Positions 51,728 through 60,700 of a DNA stretch of 64,000 nucleotides are shown here, piece after piece. Each line of letters opens with the position of its first letter. The first letter of the stretch is position 1. This DNA comes from JAKVAV01 sp964651785. GTDB lineage: Bacteria; Bacteroidota; Bacteroidia; Flavobacteriales_D; Cryomorphaceae. A program made the position numbers and the translations under genes. A model generated the notes under the pieces. The model saw nothing but the letters and a program-made list of their open reading frames with translations, had not been told where the DNA came from and made no database searches. The stretch lies in NCBI GenBank assembly GCA_964651785.1, contig CAZYWJ010000004.1:1-64000 (forward strand). The letters run 5' to 3'.

Positions 51728-54232
51728 ATGCAACCAATAAAGACCATATCGATTTCAGATTTTAAAAGGCATTTTCTCTTCGTGCTCCTTAGCTTCGTGC
51801 TCCTGCCTATTGCTATGCAGGCACAGAAAACCATCGTCTATGGTAAAGTTTTCGATTCGAAAACGAAGGAGCCGCTGCCCTTTGTAAATGTTGCTTTCAA
51901 AGGTAGTAAGGTAGGCACGACTACTGATCTTGACGGAAACTACAGACTGGAAACTTACTATGCCGAAGATTCATTGCTGGCATCTTTTGTGGGCTATAAA
52001 CCGCTCGCCTTTAAGGTAAAGAAAGATCAAAGTCAACAGATTGATTTCCCTTTAGCGGAAGGTTCCTTGAGTCTCAACGAGGTTGTGGTAAATGCGAAAG
52101 ACTTTGAAAATCCGGCTCACGTCATTCTTAAGAAAATAATTAAAAACAAGCCGATCAATAATCGGGAAAAGCTTCAATCGTATCAGTACGAAACTTACAA
52201 TAAGATAGAGTTTGATCTCAACAACCTCTCTGAGAAATTTACCGAAAGGAAGCTTTTCAAATCCTTTGATTTCATCTTCGACAATATAGATTCGACGGGC
52301 GAAAAGGTATCGCTTCCTTTTTTCATGACAGAAACTTTGAGCGATTACTATTACCGACGAGATCCGAAAGGAAGGAAAGAAATCATTCATGCAACCAAAG
52401 TTTCAGGTATCAACAATGAAAGCATCTCTCAATTTCTCGGGCAGATGTATCAGGATGTGAATATCTACGAAAACTCACTCGGAATTTTTGGAAAAAACTT
52501 TGTAAGCCCCATTTCGGATTATGGCCTTGTTTTCTATAAGTATTTTCTAGTAGACAGCGCCTATATTGAGAATAAATGGTGTTATCGCTTGAACTTCCTT
52601 CCCAAGAATGAAAGTGAACTGGTATTTAAAGGGCACTTCTGGGTAAACGATACCACTTATGCCATCAAAGAAATAGACGCCACAATACTGCCGTCGGCTA
52701 ATATCAATTTCATTACCGACCTTCAGGTAAAGCATCAATACAATGAGGTAGAGCCTGAAGTCTGGATGCTAAAACGCGAAGAACTCTTGGCCGATTTCAG
52801 TTTGATTGAATCTGAAATGGGTTTTTATGGTAAGAAGGTGACTACTTACCGTGATTTCATCATCAATAAGCCTAAAGACGATGAGTTTTATGGAGGCGCC
52901 GAACATGTAATTGTAGAAACGGAGATTAACGCTCTTGATGAAGAGTTTTGGAAAAAAAACCGCCACGAAATCATTTCTGACGAACAGCAAGCCATATATG
53001 ATATGGTGGATAGTCTCAAGACCAATAAGGTCTTTATGACTTATGTCGATGTCGTCAATTTTATTTTTCAAGGTTATTGGGTAGACGGGAAAGTTGAATG
53101 GGGACCTGTTTTTACTTTTTTAAGTTACAATGCCATTGAAGGCTTACGGCCTAAATTCGGATTGCGGACGTCCAACGAATTTAGCACGCGACTGTTGCTT
53201 GAAGGCTATATTGCTTACGGCTTCAACGATGAGCGCTTTAAATATATGTTGGGCGGGCAATACTTTTTAAGTAAAAAGCCGCGTCAAACGTTGGGGGCTT
53301 ATTTTTCAGAAGATTATGAATTAATTGGTCAGGTGCCCAATTATTTTCCTCGTGATCATATCGCTCAAACCCTCACGGTGCGGAACCCTCAGGATCGCCT
53401 CATCTTAAACAAGCAATCTCGAATATTTACGGAACGCACCTGGTTTACCGGGTTCTCTACCTTACTCGAATTCAGAAGAAGGGAGTTGTCTTCTGCCGGA
53501 GCGTGGAATTTTGAACGATATGACAACATTGGCGGAGAGACGCAGCTCGTGGATGTCTCTAATATCATAAGCTCTGAGGTCTCACTTGGCTTTCGCTTCG
53601 CTTATCGCGAAAATTTTGTTGAAGGAGAGTTTGAGCGAATTTCTCTGGGTAGTACCTGGCCTATTATCAATGTACGAATGGATCTGGGGCTAAAAGGAGT
53701 ATTAGGCAGCGATTACGAATACCAAAAGCTCACGCTTACGGCAACTGATAAAATTCCTCTGGGACCTTTCGGTACCATGCGTTATTCATTAGAAGGTGGG
53801 AAAACCTGGCAAAATTTACCTTATCCGCTGCAATTCGTTCATTCGGGAAATGAAAGTTTCTTTTACAATAGTGAGGCATTCAATACCATGAATTTCTTTG
53901 AATTTGTCAGCGACGAATATGTATCCATGCGTGCCGAACATCACTTTGAAGGTTTCTTCTTCAACAAAATTCCTCTTTTTAAAAGGTTGAAATGGAGAGA
54001 AATTGTCGGTATTAATGGTGTGTACGGAAGATTTGACCCTGCTAACACGGCAGAGTTGGTGCTTCCTCAAAACACTTTTGTTTTAAATGAAAAGCCATTC
54101 GCTGAAGCTTATTTGGGAGTAGAGAATATTTTTCGCTTTTTCAGGGTGGATGCCGTGTGGCGGCTTACTTATCTGGATAACCCGAACACTCCGAACTTTA
54201 CGGTTCTGCTCGGCTTCGATATTCAATTCTAA
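51728..54232 (+). CDS. DUF5686 family outer-membrane protein with carboxypeptidase-like N-terminal domain
   Basis: 834 residues from ATG 51728. Signal peptide ends at MQAQ (about 38). Residues about 40-120 form a CarboxypepD_reg-like beta-sandwich (VYGKVFDSKTKEPLPFVNVAF, GTTTDLDGNY, SLNEVVVNA), as at the start of SusC/TonB-dependent receptors. The rest (about 130-834) is DUF5686, ending in a beta-barrel with a C-terminal Phe. No TonB plug is present, so it is not a classical receptor. Lies 6 bases before lptB, so coexpression with LPS export is likely. Confidence 0.87.
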   Translation: MQPIKTISISDFKRHFLFVLLSFVLLPIAMQAQKTIVYGKVFDSKTKEPLPFVNVAFKGSKVGTTTDLDGNYRLETYYAEDSLLASFVGYKPLAFKVKKDQSQQIDFPLAEGSLSLNEVVVNAKDFENPAHVILKKIIKNKPINNREKLQSYQYETYNKIEFDLNNLSEKFTERKLFKSFDFIFDNIDSTGEKVSLPFFMTETLSDYYYRRDPKGRKEIIHATKVSGINNESISQFLGQMYQDVNIYENSLGIFGKNFVSPISDYGLVFYKYFLVDSAYIENKWCYRLNFLPKNESELVFKGHFWVNDTTYAIKEIDATILPSANINFITDLQVKHQYNEVEPEVWMLKREELLADFSLIESEMGFYGKKVTTYRDFIINKPKDDEFYGGAEHVIVETEINALDEEFWKKNRHEIISDEQQAIYDMVDSLKTNKVFMTYVDVVNFIFQGYWVDGKVEWGPVFTFLSYNAIEGLRPKFGLRTSNEFSTRLLLEGYIAYGFNDERFKYMLGGQYFLSKKPRQTLGAYFSEDYELIGQVPNYFPRDHIAQTLTVRNPQDRLILNKQSRIFTERTWFTGFSTLLEFRRRELSSAGAWNFERYDNIGGETQLVDVSNIISSEVSLGFRFAYRENFVEGEFERISLGSTWPIINVRMDLGLKGVLGSDYEYQKLTLTATDKIPLGPFGTMRYSLEGGKTWQNLPYPLQFVHSGNESFFYNSEAFNTMNFFEFVSDEYVSMRAEHHFEGFFFNKIPLFKRLKWREIVGINGVYGRFDPANTAELVLPQNTFVLNEKPFAEAYLGVENIFRFFRVDAVWRLTYLDNPNTPNFTVLLGFDIQF

Positions 54233-54237
54233 AGATT

Positions 54238-54972
54238 ATGATTCTTCGCACCGAAAACCTGATTAAAAAGTACAAGAAGCGAACGGTCGTAAAAGGCGTA
54301 TCGGTTCAGGTAGAACAAGGAGAAATAGTCGGTTTGCTCGGTCCGAATGGTGCCGGAAAAACCACAACTTTCTACATGATAGTAGGGCTGGTTCAACCAA
54401 ATTCAGGCAGAATTTTTTTAGATCGGGAAGACATTACCGAGCGAGCCATGTACGAGCGCGCTCAATTAGGCGTAGGCTACCTGCCTCAAGAAGCCAGTGT
54501 ATTTCGAAAACTCAGCGTCGAGGATAATATTAAAGCGGTTTTGGAGATGACCAAACTCAGCAAAGCCGATCAATCGGCAAAACTCGAGTCGTTGATCGAA
54601 GAGTTAGGTCTTGGACACGTTCGAACCAATCGCGGTGACTTTCTCTCCGGTGGTGAGCGTCGCCGAACCGAGATAGCTCGCGCTCTTGCTACCGATCCGA
54701 AGTTCATTCTTTTAGATGAGCCATTTGCGGGGGTAGATCCCATTGCCGTGGAAGATATTCAGTCCATCGTAGCTCAGCTCAAGACCAAAAACATCGGGAT
54801 TCTCATCACCGATCATAACGTGCAGGAAACACTGTCGATTACCGATCGCGCTTATCTACTATTCGAGGGAAATATTCTCAAGTCGGGCTCTGCCGAAGAT
54901 TTGGCTAATGATGAGCAGGTGCGGAAGGTGTACCTTGGAAAGAACTTTGAATTGAAACGAAAGGTTCTTTAG
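54238..54972 (+). CDS. lptB: LPS export ABC transporter ATPase LptB
   Basis: 244 residues: Walker A GPNGAGKT at 35-42, Q-loop GYLPQEASVFRKLSV (the LptB-specific QEASVFR text), signature LSGGERRRTEIARAL near 136-150, Walker B FILLDEPFAGVDP and H-switch ITDHNV. Drives LPS extraction from the inner membrane with LptFG. lptF, lptG and lptC are not adjacent. Confidence 0.97.
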   Translation: MILRTENLIKKYKKRTVVKGVSVQVEQGEIVGLLGPNGAGKTTTFYMIVGLVQPNSGRIFLDREDITERAMYERAQLGVGYLPQEASVFRKLSVEDNIKAVLEMTKLSKADQSAKLESLIEELGLGHVRTNRGDFLSGGERRRTEIARALATDPKFILLDEPFAGVDPIAVEDIQSIVAQLKTKNIGILITDHNVQETLSITDRAYLLFEGNILKSGSAEDLANDEQVRKVYLGKNFELKRKVL

Positions 54973-55009
54973 TTTTCCGCTTTTTCACCAATAGTCAGTA
55001 GTTTTGATT

Positions 55010-55239
55010 ATGCCCGACAAGGAAAAACCCGTCTTCGAAAAGCGCATCTTTTGGGATGTAGACTTCAATCAAATCGACTACGAAAAGCATTTTCGATTTG
55101 TTATCGAACGAGTCTTCGAACGGGGCGATGTGCCTGATATTCGCAATTGCCGTCGGTACTACGGCGATGAAAAAGTACGCGAGGTGTTGCTCAATGCTAA
55201 GTTTTTGCCACAAACAAGGATGTATCTCGCCAGCGCTGT
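55010..55239 (+). CDS. Putative AbiEi/DUF6922-type antitoxin, N-terminal part (3' end lost in gap)
   Basis: 76 residues are visible from ATG 55010: an aromatic, acidic start (FEKRIFWDVDFNQIDYEKH), an Arg/Glu-rich helix, and a compact helical end (NAKFLPQTRMYLASAV). It resembles the short DUF6922 proteins that precede AbiEii-type nucleotidyltransferases in Bacteroidota, which are about 85-100 residues long, so only a few residues are missing. The pairing is the main evidence; antitoxin function is inference. Confidence 0.65.
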
Positions 55240-55339
55240 NNNNNNNNNNNNNNNNNNNNNNNNNNNNNNNNNNNNNNNNNNNNNNNNNNNNNNNNNNNNN
55301 NNNNNNNNNNNNNNNNNNNNNNNNNNNNNNNNNNNNNNN
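55240..55339. other. Assembly gap (100 N)
   Basis: Exactly 100 N in the AbiE-like locus. The antitoxin end and about 130 residues of the toxin, including its nucleotidyltransferase core, are hidden, so the real gap is likely over 400 bases. Confidence 0.95.
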
Positions 55340-55624
55340 TCCACCGAGGATATCATCGCCATGAAAGTTCAGGCGGTTTTGGGTCGGGCGCGCAAAAAGG
55401 ACTTTTGGGACATTGCCACCTTACTTGAACATTACTCCGTGGCTGACTTTATTCAGTTTCATAAGGAAAAATTCAGCAATCAGAACCTGATGATAACCGT
55501 ACCACAAGCCATCAGTTATTTTTCGGATGCGGAAGATGATGTTGACCCGATCAGCTTAAAAGGGCAAACATGGGAATCCGTAAAGGATTTCATCGGTAAA
55601 AAAGTACGGGAGTACTTGAAGTAG
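55340..55624 (+). CDS. AbiEii/AbiGii-family nucleotidyltransferase toxin, C-terminal part (5' end lost in gap)
   Basis: 94 residues are visible. STEDIIAMKVQAVLGRARKKDFWDIATLLEHY carries the family's K-x2-A-x3-R-x3-KD-x2-D motif, and PQAISYFSDAEDD plus GQTWESVKDFIGKKV form the conserved tail. AbiEii toxins act with an AbiEi-type antitoxin in abortive infection; related MenT enzymes modify tRNA. The catalytic GS-x10-D-x-D region lies in the gap, so integrity cannot be judged. Convergent with purS. Confidence 0.8.
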   Translation, partial: STEDIIAMKVQAVLGRARKKDFWDIATLLEHYSVADFIQFHKEKFSNQNLMITVPQAISYFSDAEDDVDPISLKGQTWESVKDFIGKKVREYLK

Positions 55625-55634
55625 TCAATGGCGA

Positions 55635-55895
55635 TTAAGCCATCTCTCGCTCTTCCAGATGGAAGCTATACTTCTCCATGATTTGATTGGCCAAAAGCTT
55701 TTTGCAAGCCGTTTCCACTTTTTGCTCAGCTTCTTCTTTGCTGTCGGCGGTAACTTTCAGGGAAATGTGCTTGCCGATTCTCACATTCGTTATTTCTTCC
55801 AATCCCAGGTTTTTCATCGCACCGGTTACGGCTTTTCCTTGAGGATCAAGTAATGCATCGAGTGGCATGATGTCTATTTCGGCAGTGAATTCCAT
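55635..55895 (-). CDS. purS: Phosphoribosylformylglycinamidine synthase subunit PurS
   Basis: 86 residues, a small subunit of the PurSQL complex in purine synthesis: DPQGKAVTGAMKNLGL with the conserved G-K-A-V and LGLEEITNVRIGKHISLKV typical of PurS, then the ACKKLLANQIMEKYSF end. It is odd to find it beside pssA and away from purL/purQ, which are not in the window. It begins 4 bases after the pssA stop. Confidence 0.93.
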   Translation of the reverse strand: MEFTAEIDIMPLDALLDPQGKAVTGAMKNLGLEEITNVRIGKHISLKVTADSKEEAEQKVETACKKLLANQIMEKYSFHLEEREMA

Positions 55896-55899
55896 GGGA

Positions 55900-56616
55900 C
55901 TATTTTGAAATTAATGAAAGAATAAAGTACAAAAGTAAAACAATAGGCACGGCGGAAAACCCAAATAGAATAAATAAACCGAGACCGATAACGATTATAC
56001 TGATCTTCGTTTTTTTCCCGCTTGCATCTCCGGAAAACTTTAAGGCCAAGAGTGGAATTTCCGCAACGAGTAAAATGCCCAGTAAAATCGAAGCAAAATC
56101 AACTAATCCAGTAGATTCTTTGAAATGGTTCAATGCCTCATCGAGAAAATCGAGTTCCAATATTCCCGCCGTTCCTGCTAATGCAACGCTGACCCAAAAC
56201 AAGGCGTTCGCAGGCGTAGGTAGTCCGATAAACCCCGTGGATTGTCGAGTGTCAATATTGAATTTTCCCAAACGGTAAGCAGAGAATCCCGCCATAACTA
56301 TTGGAGCAAAGAGCACCAAAGCTTTCCATCCTAACACGACTTCTTGTTCAAAAACCCCGTTAAACTGCAGAGCTAGAAAAGAGGGCGCCACACCGAAGCT
56401 TACTACATCTGCCAGTGAGTCCAGTTGTTTTCCAAGCTCACCGCTTACGTCCAATGCTCTGGCTACCAGTCCGTCAAAAAAGTCGAACCCGGCGCCGGCG
56501 AGGATTAACCATGCGGCTATTTCGGGTTGATTTTGAGAGCAAAAATAAAGCGATAAAACACCGCTAATTAAATTGCTCAGCGTAAGTAAATTCGGAATTT
56601 GAGCTTTCAATGACAT
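55900..56616 (-). CDS. pssA: CDP-diacylglycerol--serine O-phosphatidyltransferase
   Basis: 238 residues from ATG 56616. The CDP-alcohol phosphotransferase motif is complete: Asp45, Asp48-Gly, Ala52-Arg53, Gly62, Asp66, Asp70 in DFFDGLVARALDVSGELGKQ and LDSLAD. About six to seven helices. Makes phosphatidylserine, the precursor of phosphatidylethanolamine. The frame stays open far upstream, antisense to the PorV/PorQ gene, but nothing there is conserved. Confidence 0.95.
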   Translation of the reverse strand: MSLKAQIPNLLTLSNLISGVLSLYFCSQNQPEIAAWLILAGAGFDFFDGLVARALDVSGELGKQLDSLADVVSFGVAPSFLALQFNGVFEQEVVLGWKALVLFAPIVMAGFSAYRLGKFNIDTRQSTGFIGLPTPANALFWVSVALAGTAGILELDFLDEALNHFKESTGLVDFASILLGILLVAEIPLLALKFSGDASGKKTKISIIVIGLGLFILFGFSAVPIVLLLYFILSLISK

Positions 56617-56697
56617 CTGTCCAAAATTAACCAATGATCGTGCAATTTTTTTAGTTGTTTGGTGTTTTACCACGGAATTGATGTTTATTTTCGGATT

Positions 56698-57789
56698 ATG
56701 GTTTCTCCTAAGTGGACGCTTTCTGCCGCCGGCGCTTTCTTGCTTTGCTTTTTTGTTTGGCAAGATTCGTATGCCCAAACCAGAAAGTACAGTAATGAGT
56801 TTTTGAATATCGGTGTGGGGGCGCGGCCGCTCGCCATGTCGGGTGCGGGAGTAGCCTCGGTTACGGATGTTACGGCAGGGTATTGGAATCCCGCGGGCCT
56901 GACCGATATCGAAGCAGACCTCGATATAGCCGGGATGCACGCCGAGTACTTTGCGGGTATCGCGCAATACGATTATGGAGCTATTGCCAAAACCATCGAC
57001 AGCACTTCCGTTATCGCTCTCTCCGTCATCCGATTCGGAGTGGACGATATTCCCAATACTACACAGCTCATAAATGCTGACGGAACCTTGAATTATGACA
57101 ACATTACCACCTTCTCTGCGGTGGATTACGGCTTCTTGGTGTCCTATGCCAAGGAGCTCAAAGTGCCGGGACTTTCTCTCGGGGCCAATGTAAAAGTGGT
57201 GCACCGTATCATCGGAGACTTCGCCTCTAGCTGGGGTTTCGGTCTTGATGCGGGTGTCATTTACCGTAAGGGAAACTGGCGCCTTGCCGCAATGGCTCGC
57301 GATCTGACCTCTACCTACAATGCTTGGAATTACACCCTCGATGAGGCGACGCAAGAAGTTTTTATTGCCACGGGAAATGAGCTTCCTGAAAATGGTCTGG
57401 AAATAACCCTTCCGCGCTTCATCTTCGGGGCATCTTATAAAAGGGAGCTGGGTAAGTTTGCCTTGTTGGGTGAAATCAATGCCGCCCTCACAACTGATGG
57501 TCAGCGTAATGTCTTGATCAGTGCCGACCCGCTGAGCATCGACCCTGTAATGGGAATTGAGGCAAGTTACCTCAACATGATTTTCCTTCGAGCCGGTATC
57601 GGGAATATCCAAAAAATAAAGACCTTTCAGGGAACTGAAGAGTATAGCGTACAGCCCAATATGGGTGTCGGCCTCAGGCTTGGAAATTTCTTTCTCGACT
57701 ATGCCATCACCGATATAGGGAATACTTCGGAAGCGCTGTACTCTAACGTGTTTAGTCTACGCTTTAGAATATTTAAGCAAGCTCAGTGA
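56698..57789 (+). CDS. PorV/PorQ-family outer-membrane beta-barrel protein
   Basis: 363 residues from ATG 56698. Signal peptide ends at SYAQ (about 27). The start of the mature protein, EFLNIGVGARPLAMSGAGVASVTDVTAGYWNPAGL, is the family's N-terminal barrel motif. It is related to PorV, the T9SS shuttle that carries cargo to the sortase, but differs from PorV proper, whose motif runs AVPFLxIAPDxRAGxMGDAG. Coupled to the PorU2-type gene by a GTGA overlap, so a specific pair is likely. Confidence 0.87.
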   Translation: MVSPKWTLSAAGAFLLCFFVWQDSYAQTRKYSNEFLNIGVGARPLAMSGAGVASVTDVTAGYWNPAGLTDIEADLDIAGMHAEYFAGIAQYDYGAIAKTIDSTSVIALSVIRFGVDDIPNTTQLINADGTLNYDNITTFSAVDYGFLVSYAKELKVPGLSLGANVKVVHRIIGDFASSWGFGLDAGVIYRKGNWRLAAMARDLTSTYNAWNYTLDEATQEVFIATGNELPENGLEITLPRFIFGASYKRELGKFALLGEINAALTTDGQRNVLISADPLSIDPVMGIEASYLNMIFLRAGIGNIQKIKTFQGTEEYSVQPNMGVGLRLGNFFLDYAITDIGNTSEALYSNVFSLRFRIFKQAQ

Positions 57790-60700
57790 AGAAACTCTAC
57801 CTTCTAGGTTTTTTATTCATATCATCCCTCATTCAAGCTCAGCCTTTCGGCAATGAGTGGATTGAGTACGATCAGAAATACTACAAGTTTCCGATTGCCG
57901 AGGAAGGTGTTTATCGAATTACATTCAATGATTTAGCCAATGCGGGAATTCCCATTTCGGGAATTGACCCCGCAAACATTCAGCTTTTCGCCGCCAACAA
58001 AGAAGTGCCGATTTACATCGAAGGGGGAGATGATGGCTTTTTCAATTCGACCGATTACATTGAGTTTATCGGTCGAAAAAATGACGGTTCCTTAGAAACG
58101 GTACTGTACGACACTCCCGACGATCAACCCAACCCTTATTACAGCCTCTTTAATGACACGTTAAATTATTTCATCACTTGGTCATCNNNNNNNNNNNNNN
58201 NNNNNNNNNNNNNNNNNNNNNNNNNNNNNNNNNNNNNNNNNNNNNNNNNNNNNNNNNNNNNNNNNNNNNNNNNNNNNNNNNNNNNNTCTATCACAACTAC
58301 CTTCAATACTTCGGGAGTATATCAGTCGGCAGGGGCACCTGCTGCTGAGGTCTCTTCCGTTTCGGCGGGAGTATCAAATGCCGCTTCGGGAGGGGGGAAC
58401 AACCACTTGTTGCAGATTCGCTACGGAACCGAAAATGCGCTAAGTGTCAACTTTCAGTTTCAAGGCTATCAGGTCAATCGCTTTTCATTTAATGTGCCGA
58501 ATGCGTCCATCGGAACGCAAACCACGCCCATCAGACACGAAGTCTCAAATTCACTTGGTGTAGCCAGCGATTATCAAGCCTTGGCTAGCGTCGAGTTTAC
58601 TTTTCCTCATATCACCAATTTGGCAGGAGCCAACTCATTCAAATTCCTCTACAAACTTAATACGCAGCAAAGCAAAACGCGTTTTGACCTGTCCGGAATT
58701 TCAGGAACCAATCCGAGGGTATACACAAATGGTTCATCTGCACAACGAGCAGAGATGATTGAAAGCAGCGGTACCTATCGCACTCTTTTAGAAAACAGCT
58801 TTGGTGATGATACCTATGATATTTTTTTAGTAACTGAGGAATCAGTACGACCCATCGGGCCGATTACTGCCGTTGCGAATAATGGATTTTTCACTAATTA
58901 CGGTTTGGCCGAGGTTGACTCTGCTTTTTTGATCATAACCCACGAGTCTTTAATTGAAACGGCGCAGGCTTATGCCAACTATCGTCAATTACGATACAAT
59001 ACGGTTTTGGCCGAAGTCGATGAACTCTACGATCAATTCGGTGGTGGAGTGGAAAAAAGTGGGCTTGCACTGCGAAACTTCTCTGATTTTCTATTGAACG
59101 CTTGGCCAACGCCGCCGCGGTATCTCTTGTTGTTGGGAAAAAGCGTAAGAACCGTCTCAGAACAGTTTGCTCCCGGTTCAAGGAGAGATTCTGCAAGTTA
59201 TGCACGAAACTTGGTGCCCACACTCGGTTATCCATCTTCGGATAATTACATTACTGCCGGTTTGGGAAATACCATCCTCGAACCCGCCTTTAGAACGGGA
59301 AGAGTAAGTGCCCGAAACCAAGAGGAATTGCAGTGGTATTTGGACAAACTCCAAACGTTTGAAGCACAACCGCAAGCTGCCTGGATGAAAAATGTTCTTC
59401 ACTTCGGGGGAGGGCGAGATAGCCAGGAGCAAAACCGATTTGCCTCCTACCTCTTTAACTATGAGCAAATCATTGAAGATTCTGCCTTCGGCGCTGACGT
59501 TCATACTTTTCTCAAAACGTCATCCGTGCCCATCGAGATAAATTTATCTGAGGAGGTAGATATGCTCATAAATGAAGGTTCTTCGCTGATGACATTTTTT
59601 GCCCACGCCAGCTCTGATGGTTTTGATCAAACTATTGATAATCCGAATAATTACGAATGGAATGGAAAGTACCCGTTCCTTTTGGGAAATGGTTGCTATA
59701 CGGGAGACTTCCACGGGCCGGGGCAGGGTAGCACTGCGGAACAGTACACCATCTTACAGGATAAAGGGGTGATCGGATTTTTATCATCAACAGAGCTGGG
59801 GTTTGAAGCTTCATTAAATGATTACAGCCGAAAGTTTTACCGAAACCTGTCCATTGATAATTACGGCGGAACGGTTGGAGATCATATTCGAAAAACCGTA
59901 AGAGAAATTCAATCGCAAAATGACCCCGGAAATCTTTTCGTAATCAACACAACTTTAGGAATGTCTCTCCAAGGCGATCCTGCGGTGGTGGTCAATAGCT
60001 GGCCCAAGCCCGACCTGAGTATTACCGAGCAAGATATATTTTTCACTCCATCTGACATCACTGCCGAAACCGACAGTTTTACGGTAAATATCGTCGTAAC
60101 CAACATTGGTCGCGGAACTTATCAGCCATTTTCCATCACGCTGGAGCACGAAACGCCTGAAGGTGTTGGAGACTCCGTTTATGTACGTACCATGGAGGGC
60201 TTGCTTTTTCGGGATACCATGAGAATAAACCTTCCGGTAAATATTCAGACCGGTCTCGGACTACATCGCTTTAACGTTTTGGCAGACCTTCCCGGTGATG
60301 AAGTAGATGAGTTGGATGGTTTCGAATCCGTCAATAATCAAGTGTTTAATCGACAGCTTTTTATTTCAAATGGCGGAATAGTGCCCGTTTATCCATATCG
60401 TTTAGCCGTGGTTGATGAGAATCCCGTTGCTCTCCGTGCCTCGACGGGAAATCCATTGGCGGAAGCCGCAACCTACCGAATAGAAGTTGATTCGACGGAT
60501 ACTTTTGACAGCCCCGGGCTGCTTTTCACCGAAATAACTCAGAGCGGAGGAGTTTTAGAGTGGACACCCTCTCTCGAATATTCCGATAGCCTGGTGATTT
60601 ATTGGCGATGCGCAAAATTAGATGAAGATGAATTGACTTGGCGGGAAAGCTCATTTCAATACATCCCTGAGAAACGGGGCTGGGGACAAGCGCATATTTT

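Noticed and set aside
56617..57612. A 332-codon upstream extension of the pssA frame on the minus strand
   Set aside because: It is antisense to the PorV/PorQ-family gene, has no recognisable domain, and pssA has a good ATG and family N-terminus at 56616.
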